From positions 1-64,000 of the forward strand of contig JBFLYN010000012.1 in NCBI GenBank assembly GCA_040756655.1: a DNA stretch of 64,000 nt. Reading direction: 5' to 3'. Source of the DNA: JBFLYN01 sp040756655. GTDB lineage: Bacteria > Bacillota > Sulfobacillia > UBA8153. A model generated the notes under the pieces. The model saw nothing but the letters and a program-made list of their open reading frames with translations, had not been told where the DNA came from and made no database searches. Shown here one piece after another: positions 7,497 through 15,733 of the stretch (position 1 is its first letter; each line of letters opens with the position of its first letter). The position numbers and the translations under genes are program-made.

Positions 7497-8288
7497 GGCG
7501 CTAAGCCCGCTCATAGTGCCGTGCGGGTCAAGTATCCGTCCCAAGGGCGGTGGGTATTCCGCCCGGGCGAGCCATAGGCCCTGGGCCGGAGCAGTTGGAC
7601 CCAGGAGCCCGCGCTCCCCGCGGGTCAGAGCCGGCTCAAAGCAACCCTCCACCTCCCGCCTGCCTGTACCTACCTGCATCAAGGTGCCAGCAATGATCCT
7701 GGCCATGTTGTACAGGAATCCGTTGGCCGCCACCGTGATAGTGACCAGTGGGCCGCTTGCTTCTACTGCCACGCTTGTTACGGTCCTAGTCCAGCTGCGT
7801 GCCGACGACCCGGACGACTGGAATGCTCTGAAGTCATGGGTGCCCACTAGCTGGCTGCCCGCTTCCTGCATGGCCTGTACGTTGAGCCCGGCCGGCAGGT
7901 GGCTAACGTAGCGCCGGAGAAATGGGCTGCAGGTTGAGGCAGTCCACAAGGCGTATACGTATACCTTCCCCAGAGCGCTCCTGGTTGCGTGAAACTCCGG
8001 GCCGACTTCAGATGCCGAAAGCGCGCTCACATCCCCGGGTAGGTTGGCATTGAGCGCGTAGGCCAGCCTGTCCACAGGCACGGTACCACCGGTCCGGAAA
8101 GAGATCACCTGTCCTGCCGCATGAACTCCGGCGTCCGTCCTTCCGGCCGCCAGCACCTTCACAGGTTCGTCCATGATCTTCTCCAAGGCGGCTTCCACTT
8201 CGCCCTGTACTGTCCTCTGCCCGGGCTGGTATTGCCAGCCGGCAAAAGCCGTCCCTTCATACTGGAGGAGCACGGCCAGCGATCTCAT
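7470..8288 (-). CDS. truA: tRNA pseudouridine(38-40) synthase TruA
   Basis: TruA converts uridines 38-40 in the tRNA anticodon arm to pseudouridine. The N-terminus has LLQYEGTAFAGWQYQ and RTVQGEVEAAL. The catalytic Asp is in AAGRTDAGVHAAGQV (about residue 52), and the later NGFLYNMARIIAGTLMQVG is family-specific. The ATG at 8288 follows AGGGAGG. At 272 residues it runs some 15-20 residues past the usual C-terminal LWLARAEY; this tail overlaps the rplM promoter. Order ecfT-truA-rplM-rpsI is typical of Bacillota. Confidence 0.95.
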   Translation of the reverse strand: MRSLAVLLQYEGTAFAGWQYQPGQRTVQGEVEAALEKIMDEPVKVLAAGRTDAGVHAAGQVISFRTGGTVPVDRLAYALNANLPGDVSALSASEVGPEFHATRSALGKVYVYALWTASTCSPFLRRYVSHLPAGLNVQAMQEAGSQLVGTHDFRAFQSSGSSARSWTRTVTSVAVEASGPLVTITVAANGFLYNMARIIAGTLMQVGTGRREVEGCFEPALTRGERGLLGPTAPAQGLWLARAEYPPPLGRILDPHGTMSGLSALTGHLAAY

Positions 8289-8298
8289 GAAAACCTCC

Positions 8299-9096
8299 CT
8301 AGACAAACCGCAGAAAGACTACGAACGCGGCTACCAGCGAAGTAGCGGCTACTGCCACGTAGTCGGCGGGTCCAGCCCTAAGCTGGCGCATGCGAGTACG
8401 GTTCTCTCCACCACGGTAGCAGCGTGCTTCCATGGCCATGGCCAGTTCGTCCGCCCTCCGGAACGCCCCCACAAATAACGGCACCAGCAGGGGCACCAAG
8501 CTACGGGCCCGTTGGAGCATGTTCCCGGTTTCGAAGTCCGCCCCTCGGGCCATCTGGGCTTTCATGACCTTCTCTGCTTCCTCTAGCAAGGTGGGAATGA
8601 AGCGCAGGGCAATGGTCATCATCATGGCTAGTTCGTGGGCGGGCACACCCACCCGGGCAAAGGGCTTGAGCAACCTCTCCAAGCCGTCCGTAAGCGATAT
8701 GGGCGAGGTGGAAAGGGTCAAAAGCGAGGTGGTGCCAATAAGGATCACCAGCCGGGTGGCAACAAAGGCACCCTGCCAAAGCCCCTCCCAGGTCGCCGTG
8801 AACGGTCCCAGCCTGAACCACACATCACCCTTGGTCATAAACACGTGCAGCACCAGTGTGAACGTGAGAATGAACAGGATAGGCCTCAGCCCGCGCAGGA
8901 TCATCCTTAGCGGGACGGTGGATAGATAGACAGCAAACAGCCCAAAGCCGGCCAGGATGGCAAAACTCAGAAACGACTTGGCCACAAACAGCACTACGAT
9001 GAAGACAAAGGTGGAACCAATTTTGGTCCTGGGATCCAGGCGGTGGATGGGTGATTCGGCAGCATAGTACTGCCCAATGATCACTCCTCTAAGCAC
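8299..9096 (-). CDS. ecfT: ECF transporter transmembrane protein EcfT
   Basis: EcfT is the membrane scaffold of group II energy-coupling-factor vitamin/metal transporters. It joins the two ATPases to interchangeable substrate-binding S components. The 265 residues contain several hydrophobic segments (FVFIVVLFVAKSFLSFAIL, a stretch around LFILTFTLVLHVF, and a C-terminal helix). The two coupling motifs are present as AQMARGADF and AMEARCYRGG, each with the Ala-Arg pair. The GTG at 9096 overlaps the ecfA2 stop. No S-component gene lies in the window, so the substrate is unknown. Confidence 0.94.
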   Translation of the reverse strand: MLRGVIIGQYYAAESPIHRLDPRTKIGSTFVFIVVLFVAKSFLSFAILAGFGLFAVYLSTVPLRMILRGLRPILFILTFTLVLHVFMTKGDVWFRLGPFTATWEGLWQGAFVATRLVILIGTTSLLTLSTSPISLTDGLERLLKPFARVGVPAHELAMMMTIALRFIPTLLEEAEKVMKAQMARGADFETGNMLQRARSLVPLLVPLFVGAFRRADELAMAMEARCYRGGENRTRMRQLRAGPADYVAVAATSLVAAFVVFLRFV

Positions 9097-9952
9097 TGGC
9101 TGGCCCCCTGTTCAACCGGGCGATTATCTCGTCGCGGGCCTCTTCCACGGTAAGCACATCCAGTCGCACTGCCAATCCCCGCTCCCTGAGTTTCTCCATC
9201 ACCGCGGTGATCTGCGGCGTACCCAGTCCCAAGTCGCGCAGTCGCTCGGTCTGGCTGAAAATGCCGGGAGTAGGTCCATCCATCACTACCCGGCCATGCT
9301 GCATGACCACCAGCCGGCGGGTCATGCGGGCGATATCCTCCATGTTGTGGGACACTATGATTAAGGTCAGCTTGCGTTGGTCGTGAAGTTCCCGGATATG
9401 GGCCAGGATTTCGCCCCGCCCCCGGGGATCCAGGCCGGCGGTGGGCTCATCCAGCACCAGGACTTTCGGTTCCATGGCCAGCACTCCGGCAATGGCCACT
9501 CGCCGCATCTGTCCTCCGCTCAGCTCGAAAGGCGAGCGTTCAGCCATGCTCTCCGGCAGCCCCACCATGGCCATGGCATCTCTCACCCGCTGCTGGACCT
9601 CGCCCTCCGGAACACCCATGTTGCGTGGGCCAAATGCTATGTCCTTGGCGACTGTCTCCTCAAACAGCTGGTGCTCCGGGTACTGGAATATCACACCCAC
9701 CTTCCGCCGGATGTTGCGGAGGTTGGTGCCGCGCTGGGACAAGTCCTCGCCATCCACCAGCACCCGGCCCTGGCATGCCTTCAACAGCCCGTTCAAGTGC
9801 TGTACCAGGGTGGACTTGCCCGATCCGGTGGGGCCGATGATGCCAATGGATTCCCCATCTTCAATGCGGAGACTCACCCCGGTTAGGGCTGTTACGGCGC
9901 TGGGCGTTCCGGGCAAATAGACATAACTGACATTGTGGAGCTCTATGGCCAA
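9089..9952 (-). CDS. ecfA2: ECF transporter ATP-binding protein (second copy, EcfA2)
   Basis: This is an ABC ATPase of the ECF module, 287 residues. It shows Walker A GPTGSGKSTL, Q-loop FQYPEHQLFEETV, signature LSGGQMRR, Walker B VLVLDEPTAGLDPRG and the switch His in VSHNMEDI. The FQYPEHQLF wording is characteristic of EcfA2-type subunits. It starts at a TTG overlapping the ecfA1 stop and ends in the start of ecfT, so three genes are coupled. It forms a heterodimer with EcfA1 by family knowledge. Confidence 0.94.
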   Translation of the reverse strand: MAIELHNVSYVYLPGTPSAVTALTGVSLRIEDGESIGIIGPTGSGKSTLVQHLNGLLKACQGRVLVDGEDLSQRGTNLRNIRRKVGVIFQYPEHQLFEETVAKDIAFGPRNMGVPEGEVQQRVRDAMAMVGLPESMAERSPFELSGGQMRRVAIAGVLAMEPKVLVLDEPTAGLDPRGRGEILAHIRELHDQRKLTLIIVSHNMEDIARMTRRLVVMQHGRVVMDGPTPGIFSQTERLRDLGLGTPQITAVMEKLRERGLAVRLDVLTVEEARDEIIARLNRGPASA

Positions 9953-10767
9953 AGCCGCATCACCAGCTCATCAACTGTTAGGACGTCAGGTGGTACATCC
10001 ACACCGCGGACCCGCAATTGGTGGGCCAGTTCGGTAACGGGAGGAATGTCCAGCCCGCAAGATTTCAGGAGTTCAACCTGGGTGAACACTTCCCGGGGAG
10101 AGCCCTCCAGAACAATCCGGCCCTCGTTCATGACTATGACCCGGTCTGCATGTACTGCTTCGTCCATGTAATGCGTTATGTGCACAACCGTGATTCCCTT
10201 TTCGTCGTTCAACTTCTTTACAGTGCGCAAGACCTCGGCCCGGCCGGCCGGGTCCAGCATGGCCGTGGGCTCGTCCAAGATGATCACCTCGGGCTGCATG
10301 GCCAGTATACCGGCTATGGCAACCCTCTGTTTCTGCCCTCCTGACAGCAAGTGAGGCGCGTGCCTCTCGTACCCCGTCATATCTACCGCAACCAAGCTGC
10401 CGGCCACTCGCCGAACGATTTCTGCCGGAGGGATCCCAAGGTTCTCGGGCCCGAAGGCCACGTCCTCTTCGACGGTGGTTGCTACCAGCTGGTTGTCCGG
10501 ATTCTGAAACACCATCCCGGCGGCACGCCTGATCTCCCAAAGCTGGGCGGCGTCCCGGGTGTCCATTCCCTTGACCCATACTTCCCCGGTAGTGGGGAGA
10601 AGCAGGGCGTTGAGATGCTTGGCGAGGGTGGACTTGCCCGACCCGTTGGGGCCGATGATTACCACAAACTCCCCCGCCCGAACGTCCAGGTCGACGCCCT
10701 CAAGAGCCTCGACCTGGGTTTCACCTGCTCCATATTGATGGCTGAGCTTTCTAACAGAGATGATCAT
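9943..10767 (-). CDS. ecfA1: ECF transporter ATP-binding protein (first copy, EcfA1)
   Basis: The 274-residue ABC ATPase has Walker A GPNGSGKSTLAKHLN, the EcfA1-type Q-loop FQNPDNQLVATTVEEDVAFG, signature LLSGGQKQR, Walker B VIILDEPTAMLDP and switch His in ITHYMDEA. It pairs with the following ATPase to energise EcfT. It follows rplQ by 46 bases, the standard Bacillota position at the end of the alpha operon, so it is probably read through from the ribosomal genes. I see no separate promoter. Confidence 0.95.
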   Translation of the reverse strand: MIISVRKLSHQYGAGETQVEALEGVDLDVRAGEFVVIIGPNGSGKSTLAKHLNALLLPTTGEVWVKGMDTRDAAQLWEIRRAAGMVFQNPDNQLVATTVEEDVAFGPENLGIPPAEIVRRVAGSLVAVDMTGYERHAPHLLSGGQKQRVAIAGILAMQPEVIILDEPTAMLDPAGRAEVLRTVKKLNDEKGITVVHITHYMDEAVHADRVIVMNEGRIVLEGSPREVFTQVELLKSCGLDIPPVTELAHQLRVRGVDVPPDVLTVDELVMRLWP

Positions 10768-10813
10768 CTGCCGGCCTACACCTCCTTCTTGGAGGTGACG
10801 TCCACACTGGTCC

Positions 10814-11152
10814 TTAGATGAGCTCGAGTATGACCATGGGTGCGGCGTCGCCCCGGCGGTTTCCCAGCTTTATCATACGCGTATAGCCGCCCGGACGGTG
10901 GGCATACCTGGGTCCTATGGTTTCAAAGAGCTTCTTGACCACGCTTTCGTCAGTTATGAAAGCCAGTGCCTGCCTGCGGGCATGCAGACTCTCTTGCTTG
11001 CCCAAGGTAATCATCTTCTCCGCCAGTGACCGGGTCTCCCTGGCGCGAACCTCGGTGGTCTCTATCCTCTCGTTGGCCAGCAATGCCGTGACCAGCCCGC
11101 GCAACATGGCCCGTCTTTGGCTGCTGGGCCTGCCCAGCTTGGCATAGCCCAT
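10814..11152 (-). CDS. rplQ: 50S ribosomal protein L17
   Basis: The 112 residues begin MGYAKLGRPSSQRRAMLRGL, the conserved L17 opening, and end with IKLGNRRGDAAPMVILELI. L17 sits near the peptide exit tunnel of the 50S subunit. The ATG at 11152 is preceded by AAGGAG at a slightly long spacing; the longer upstream frame has no family support. It is the last ribosomal gene of the alpha cluster, directly after rpoA. Confidence 0.96.
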   Translation of the reverse strand: MGYAKLGRPSSQRRAMLRGLVTALLANERIETTEVRARETRSLAEKMITLGKQESLHARRQALAFITDESVVKKLFETIGPRYAHRPGGYTRMIKLGNRRGDAAPMVILELI

Positions 11153-11177
11153 AAAACATTCACTCCTTAAGGGCAGC

Positions 11178-12122
11178 TCATTCCTCAGAAGGTCTGAGCG
11201 CAAGTCCCAGTGATGCGAGTTTTTGTTTGACTTCCTCCAGCGATTTCTTGCCCAGGTTGCGGACTTTGATCATTTCCTCGTCAGTGCGGTCAACCAGCTC
11301 GCCCACGGTGTTGATGCCGGCACGCTTTAGACAGTTAAACGACCTCACTGACAGGTCCAGCTCTTCTATGAGCATTTCGTGGAGACGCGTCCGCTCGCTC
11401 TCCTCACGCTGGTTCATGAGCTCGACCTTATCCGACTCTTCACCAAGGCTGATGAACAAAGACAGGTGCTCACAAAGGATCTTTGCCCCCAGGCTCATGG
11501 CCTCGTCGGGCTTGACTGTACCATTGGTCCATACTTCCATGGTCAGGCGGTCATAGTCGGTCACTTGCCCCACCCGGGTATTCTCAACGGTGAAATTCAC
11601 CCGCCGGATGGGGGTAAATATGGAATCCACGGCAATTTCCCCGATGGGCTGATCGGGCCTTTTGTTCTTGTCCTCGGTGACGTACCCCCGTCCCCTCTCC
11701 ACCATCATCTCCATGACCAGTCTTCCGCCGTCCAGGGTGGCGATGACCAGGTCAGGATTGAGGATCTCGATGTCGGGCCCGGCGATGATGTCGGCGGCCG
11801 TTACCACGCCATCCCCCGAGGCATCGATGCGGATGATCTCGGGTCCATCCACGTACATTCTCAGGGCCAGCTGCTTTAGATTGAGGATGATATCAGTGGT
11901 GTCCTCCCTGACTCCCGGAATGGTCGAGAACTGGTGCAGGACTCCCTCTATCTTGACGGAAGTCACGGCCGCCCCCGGCAGCGAAGACAGGAGAATCCTT
12001 CGCAGTGAGTTCCCCAGGGTGGTGCCGTATCCTCGCTCTAGCGGCTCAACGACGAACCGCCCGTAGCGGTAATCGGGAGCCATGTCGACACATTCAATGT
12101 GGGGCTTTTCGATCTCGATCAT
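11178..12122 (-). CDS. rpoA: RNA polymerase alpha subunit
   Basis: RpoA nucleates polymerase assembly and contacts UP elements and activators. The N-terminal dimerisation domain shows RFVVEPLERGYGTTLGNSL and LLSSLPGAAVTSV. The C-terminal domain contains LDLSVRSFNCLKRAGI and VRNLGKKSLEEVKQKL, the DNA-binding helix-hairpin region. Length is 314 residues. The ATG at 12122 with GAGGGGG upstream gives MIEIEKPHIEC, the usual Bacillota start. It lies between rpsD and rplQ as expected. Confidence 0.97.
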   Translation of the reverse strand: MIEIEKPHIECVDMAPDYRYGRFVVEPLERGYGTTLGNSLRRILLSSLPGAAVTSVKIEGVLHQFSTIPGVREDTTDIILNLKQLALRMYVDGPEIIRIDASGDGVVTAADIIAGPDIEILNPDLVIATLDGGRLVMEMMVERGRGYVTEDKNKRPDQPIGEIAVDSIFTPIRRVNFTVENTRVGQVTDYDRLTMEVWTNGTVKPDEAMSLGAKILCEHLSLFISLGEESDKVELMNQREESERTRLHEMLIEELDLSVRSFNCLKRAGINTVGELVDRTDEEMIKVRNLGKKSLEEVKQKLASLGLALRPSEE

Positions 12123-12165
12123 CCAGCAAACCCCCTCATCATCTGTTAACCCCAGGGGTCTTTCA

Positions 12166-12792
12166 CTACTTGGAATACAGCTCAACGATCAAGTGCTCCT
12201 TTACTGGAACATCGATCTCATCCCGCCGTGGCAACCTGATGACCGTGCCGCGCAGGTTCTCAGCATCCACTTGCATCCAGCCGGGCGCGGTGCGCGTCTT
12301 GGCCAGTTCAGCTAGTTCCTTGACCTTGGCCACGTCCCGGCTGCGGGGAGAGATCGCCACCACATCGCCTTCGCGCACCAAGTATGATGGTATGTTGACC
12401 TTCCGGTCGTTTACCTTGAAATGCCCGTGCCGGACCAGCTGCCGTCCTTCCGCACGGGACCCGGCAAAACCCATCCGGTAGACAACGTTGTCCAGCCGCC
12501 TCTCCAGAAGCTGCAACAGTGCCTCACCGGTAACACCCTTGGCCTTGGCAGCTATGGAGAAGTATCGCCTAAACTGCCGCTCTAGGACCCCGTAAATCCG
12601 TCGCGCTTTCTGCTTCTCGCGCATCTGTACACCATAGGGGGTGTCCTTCTTCCGGGTCTGCCCATGCTGCCCGGGCGGTACTGCTCTTCTGTCCATGGGA
12701 CACTTGGGCATGTAACACCGCTCGCCCTTAAGGTACAGCTTAATACCTTCACGCCTGCACAAACGGCAGACAGCCTTGGTATACCTGGCCAA
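12166..12792 (-). CDS. rpsD: 30S ribosomal protein S4, zinc-binding type
   Basis: S4 is a primary 16S rRNA binder and in Bacillota often represses its own synthesis. The 208-residue protein keeps the zinc form: AVCRLCRREG with ERCYMPKCPMD gives four Cys. The S4 RNA-binding domain with RLDNVVYRMGFAGSRAEGRQLV is intact. It starts at a TTG with GGAGG upstream. No S4 leader could be recognised in the short gap to rpsK. Confidence 0.96.
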   Translation of the reverse strand: MARYTKAVCRLCRREGIKLYLKGERCYMPKCPMDRRAVPPGQHGQTRKKDTPYGVQMREKQKARRIYGVLERQFRRYFSIAAKAKGVTGEALLQLLERRLDNVVYRMGFAGSRAEGRQLVRHGHFKVNDRKVNIPSYLVREGDVVAISPRSRDVAKVKELAELAKTRTAPGWMQVDAENLRGTVIRLPRRDEIDVPVKEHLIVELYSK

Positions 12793-12816
12793 TATCTCTA
12801 CCTCCTCAGTACCGGC

Positions 12817-13206
12817 TCAGACTCTTCTGCGTTTAGGTGGCCGGCAGCCGTTATGTGGAATAGGCGTAACGTCCTTGATGGAGCTAACTTCAAGGCCTGC
12901 CGCCTGCAGCGACCGGATGGCGGCTTCCCGGCCTGCCCCCGGACCTTTCACGAAGACCTCCACTTCCCGCATGCCGTGCTCCATGGCCTCCTTGGCCGCG
13001 GTCTCCGCTGCCATCTGGGCTGCAAACGGCGTGCTCTTCCGGGAGCCCTTGAAGCCCATGCTACCGGCAGTCGCCCAGGACAGGATGTTGCCCTGGGGGT
13101 CACAGATGCTGACTATGGTATTGTTAAACGATGACCGTACATGAGCCGTTCCCCGCTCAATCAGGCGCCGGTCCTTGCGTCTTGGCCTGGCCTGTCTCCG
13201 TGCCAT
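12817..13206 (-). CDS. rpsK: 30S ribosomal protein S11
   Basis: S11 forms part of the 30S platform at the mRNA exit. The 129 residues show GTAHVRSSFNNTIVSICDPQGN and the C-terminal ISSIKDVTPIPHNGCRPPKRRRV, the conserved tail. The ATG at 13206 follows GGAGG. It lies between rpsM and rpsD in the standard alpha order. Confidence 0.97.
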   Translation of the reverse strand: MARRQARPRRKDRRLIERGTAHVRSSFNNTIVSICDPQGNILSWATAGSMGFKGSRKSTPFAAQMAAETAAKEAMEHGMREVEVFVKGPGAGREAAIRSLQAAGLEVSSIKDVTPIPHNGCRPPKRRRV

Positions 13207-13225
13207 GTGGGCACCTCCCTGTGTT

Positions 13226-13597
13226 TTACTTCTTCCTGCGGACTCCCACCGTCTTCTTCTTGCCCTTGCGAGTTCTGGCGTTGGTCTGGGTGCGCTGTCC
13301 TCTCACCGGCAGCCCCCGGCGGTGGCGCAGGCCACGGTAAGAGCCAATGTCGATAAGGCGCTTGATATTCATCTGTATCTCGCGCTGCAGGTCACCCTCG
13401 ACCTTGTAATCCTTATCTATGACTTCCCTCAAACGGGAGATCTCGTCTTCAGTCAGGTCGCGCACGCGCGTAGCGGGGTTGATCCCCGTCCGGTCAAGGA
13501 TTTCCCTCGACCGTGGCCAGCCGATCCCGAAAATGCTGGGTAGCGCTGCGTCAATCCTCTTTTCACGCGGAAGGTCAACTCCAGCGATTCTTGCCAA
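13226..13597 (-). CDS. rpsM: 30S ribosomal protein S13
   Basis: S13 is in the 30S head and bridges to the 50S subunit. The 123-residue product opens MARIAGVDLPREKRID, contains IFGIGWPRSREIL and YRGLRHRRGLPVRGQRTQTNARTRKG, and ends in a basic tail. It starts at a TTG behind GGAGGAGG. The next gene upstream is rpmJ, 19 bases away. Confidence 0.97.
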   Translation of the reverse strand: MARIAGVDLPREKRIDAALPSIFGIGWPRSREILDRTGINPATRVRDLTEDEISRLREVIDKDYKVEGDLQREIQMNIKRLIDIGSYRGLRHRRGLPVRGQRTQTNARTRKGKKKTVGVRRKK

Positions 13598-13616
13598 CTA
13601 TTCCACCTCCTCCCGG

Positions 13617-13730
13617 TTAGCCCTGTCTTTGTTTGTGCTTGGGGTTTTGACAGATGATCATGACCCGGCCCTGTCGCCGGATAACCTTGCATTTTTCACA
13701 GATGACCTTGACCGATGGTCTGACTTTCAC
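13617..13730 (-). CDS. rpmJ: 50S ribosomal protein L36, zinc-binding type
   Basis: This short gene encodes 37 residues starting MKVRPSVKVICEKCKVIRR and ending NPKHKQRQG. The zinc ligands Cys, Cys, Cys and His (CEKC, a later C, and the H in PKHKQ) are all present. The GTG at 13730 follows GAGGAGG. It sits between infA and rpsM, the canonical place. Confidence 0.97.
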   Translation of the reverse strand: MKVRPSVKVICEKCKVIRRQGRVMIICQNPKHKQRQG

Positions 13731-13763
13731 TACTTCAAACCTCCTCAGAAGCCCGCTAGTCCA

Positions 13764-13982
13764 CTATTTGTAACGGCGGGTTATGCGCCCACGGGACAGG
13801 TCGTACGGCGAGAGTTCCACAAGCACCCGGTCGCCAGGAAGAATCCGGATAAAATTGATTCGAATCTTGCCGGAAGCGTGAGCAAGAACCTTGTGCCCGT
13901 TGGCCAATTCCACCCGGAACATCGCGTTGGGCAGCGGCTCAACCACTGTCCCCTCAACTTCGATCACATCCTGCTTGGGCAT
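13764..13982 (-). CDS. infA: translation initiation factor IF-1
   Basis: IF-1 blocks the ribosomal A site during initiation. The 72 residues form one S1-like OB fold: DVIEVEGTVVEPLPNAMFRV, HASGKIRINFIRILPGDRV and DLSRGRITRRYK are all family-typical. The ATG at 13982 overlaps the stop of the KOW-domain gene, so the two are coupled. Confidence 0.97.
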   Translation of the reverse strand: MPKQDVIEVEGTVVEPLPNAMFRVELANGHKVLAHASGKIRINFIRILPGDRVLVELSPYDLSRGRITRRYK

Positions 13983-14263
13983 ACCAGCGCATCACCCTCC
14001 CTTGCTTCGGCTCTGTTCTCCCCTTCACCAAGCCTGGCCAACGCCCAGCGAATGGACTCGTCTTTTACACTGTCAAGCAGTTTGTCGTGGACAATCAGGT
14101 GCTTGATGTTTTTCTTCTTGGGCCGCTCCGATGGGCGGCTGCTCCCATTACTTAGCAGCACATGCCGCTGGTCAAGGTTGCCCACAATTACATAGGCCTG
14201 GCCCCGGTCCCGGCCGCAGCGTGAAGTCACTACGCGTCCGATTTGGAAACCCGCCGGCTGCAT
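13964..14263 (-). CDS. KOW-domain RNA-binding protein (L14e-like)
   Basis: The 99-residue product starts MQPAGFQIGRVVTSRCGRDRG, a KOW motif like those of eukaryal/archaeal L14e, followed by YVIVGNLDQRHVLLSNG and a basic linker (RPKKKNIKHL). Proteins of this kind are found between map and infA in many Clostridia, and their exact role is not established; RNA binding is inferred from the domain. I chose the ATG at 14263 because GGGGG precedes it. The 3' end overlaps infA by 19 bases. Confidence 0.8.
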   Translation of the reverse strand: MQPAGFQIGRVVTSRCGRDRGQAYVIVGNLDQRHVLLSNGSSRPSERPKKKNIKHLIVHDKLLDSVKDESIRWALARLGEGENRAEAREGDALVCPSRM

Positions 14264-14321
14264 CCTGCGACCCCCGTCCAAAAACACACCATTTGATCAT
14301 CATTGCCCATAATCTGCCAGC

Positions 14322-15071
14322 CTATTCCTCAGTTGTCAGGACGATGACCCCGGTCTCGGTGACGGCCACAGTGTGCTCAAAGTGGGCCGACAGGGAATGA
14401 TCCCGTGTCACCACGGTCCAACCATCCCCCAGGGTACATACCTGGTAGGCACCGGCATTCACCATGGGCTCGATGGCCAATGTCATCCCCGGTCTGAGCA
14501 CCGGTCCGTTGCCGGGTGTTCCAAAGTTCGGCACTTGCGGATCCTCGTGCATTTTCCGCCCGATGCCATGCCCTACCAGTTCCCTTACCACGGAAAAGCC
14601 CTGGGACTCCACGTGGGACTGGACGGCATAGCCGATATCCGACACATAGACTCCCGGCCTCACGGTAGCCACTGCCCTGGCCAGCGCCTCCCGGGCCACC
14701 TCTAGCAGTTTCTCAACTTCCGGCGTCACCTCGCCAATGGGCAGCGAGATGGCTGCATCCCCGTGAAACCCTCGGTAGAAGACACCTACATCGATGCTCA
14801 ACAGGTCACCCTCGGCCAGCTTTCGCGGCCCGGGTATACCGTGGACCACCTGCTCGTTGATGGACGTACATATGCTGGCGGGAAAGCCCTGGTATCCCTT
14901 GAATGACGGCTCCGCCCCCGCCTTCTTGATCATGTCCTCAGCGATAGCATCCAGCCTGCGGGTGGTGATGCCCGGCCGGGCTTCCTGGGCCAGTCTCGCC
15001 AGCACCCGGGCCACCATGCGACCTGATTCCCTCATGATGGCCAGTTCGTCGGCGGACTTGAGAGTGATCAT
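14322..15071 (-). CDS. map: methionine aminopeptidase type I
   Basis: This enzyme removes N-terminal methionine from nascent proteins using a dinuclear metal centre. The 249 residues contain the ligand segments: LLSIDVGVFYRGFHGDAAIS (two Asp), ELVGHGIGRKMHEDPQVPNFG (His), a Glu in MTLAIEPMVNAG and another in the C-terminal SAHFEHTVAVTE. ATG overlaps the adk stop (ATGA). Placement after secY-adk is standard. Confidence 0.97.
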   Translation of the reverse strand: MITLKSADELAIMRESGRMVARVLARLAQEARPGITTRRLDAIAEDMIKKAGAEPSFKGYQGFPASICTSINEQVVHGIPGPRKLAEGDLLSIDVGVFYRGFHGDAAISLPIGEVTPEVEKLLEVAREALARAVATVRPGVYVSDIGYAVQSHVESQGFSVVRELVGHGIGRKMHEDPQVPNFGTPGNGPVLRPGMTLAIEPMVNAGAYQVCTLGDGWTVVTRDHSLSAHFEHTVAVTETGVIVLTTEE

Positions 15072-15721
15072 CAGCTCAGCCCCTGGAGGATGCCGGACAG
15101 TTCAGCCAGTACCTCGTCAATGGAACGGTTTCCGTCCACGACCCAAAGCTCCCCGCGCTCGCGGTAATAGTCCAAGAGAACGGCCGTGTGCTCGTGGTAC
15201 ACCTTTAGCCGGTTCCTGACCGTGTCCTCCCGGTCGTCGCTGCGCAGAAACAACTCGCCGCCGCAAGCGTCGCAGAGTCCGGTAGTCCGGGGCGGGTTCG
15301 ATTCCAAGTGGTAAGTGCGCCCGCACTGGCGGCAGACTCGCCGCCCCACCGAACGCCGCACCAGTTCCTCTACGGGTACCTCAATACTGATGGCACCGTC
15401 CAAAGGTATCTCCAGCTCATTAAGAACGGCCTGCAGCACACCGGCCTGGGCGAGGTTACGGGGAAACCCGTCCAATATGAAGCCTTTCCTGCAGTCGTCC
15501 TCGGCCAGCCGTTCTTTGATGATCGCGTTGGTGATTTCATCCGGTACCAGCGCGCCCTTCTCCATGTAGGAGCTGGCCTCGCGCCCCAAGGGAGTGCCGG
15601 CCCGGGCCGCCCGCCTGAACATCTCGCCGGGCGAGACGTGAGGGATCCCGAACTTGCCTGCCAGCATGGCAGCCTGGGTCCCTTTCCCGGCTCCTGGCGG
15701 TCCCATCAAGATCACGTGCAC
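15071..15721 (-). CDS. adk: adenylate kinase, zinc-lid type
   Basis: Adenylate kinase interconverts ATP, AMP and ADP. The 216-residue protein has the P-loop LMGPPGAGKGTQA, the AMP-binding GFILDGFPRN and a long LID domain carrying four Cys (CRQCGRTYH and CDACGG), which bind zinc in Gram-positive enzymes. I chose the GTG at 15721, giving MHVILMGPPG; a GTG three codons earlier (15730) is equally spaced from GAGG sites and cannot be excluded. Confidence 0.96.
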   Translation of the reverse strand: MHVILMGPPGAGKGTQAAMLAGKFGIPHVSPGEMFRRAARAGTPLGREASSYMEKGALVPDEITNAIIKERLAEDDCRKGFILDGFPRNLAQAGVLQAVLNELEIPLDGAISIEVPVEELVRRSVGRRVCRQCGRTYHLESNPPRTTGLCDACGGELFLRSDDREDTVRNRLKVYHEHTAVLLDYYRERGELWVVDGNRSIDEVLAELSGILQGLS

Positions 15722-15733
15722 CCCGTCCACCTC

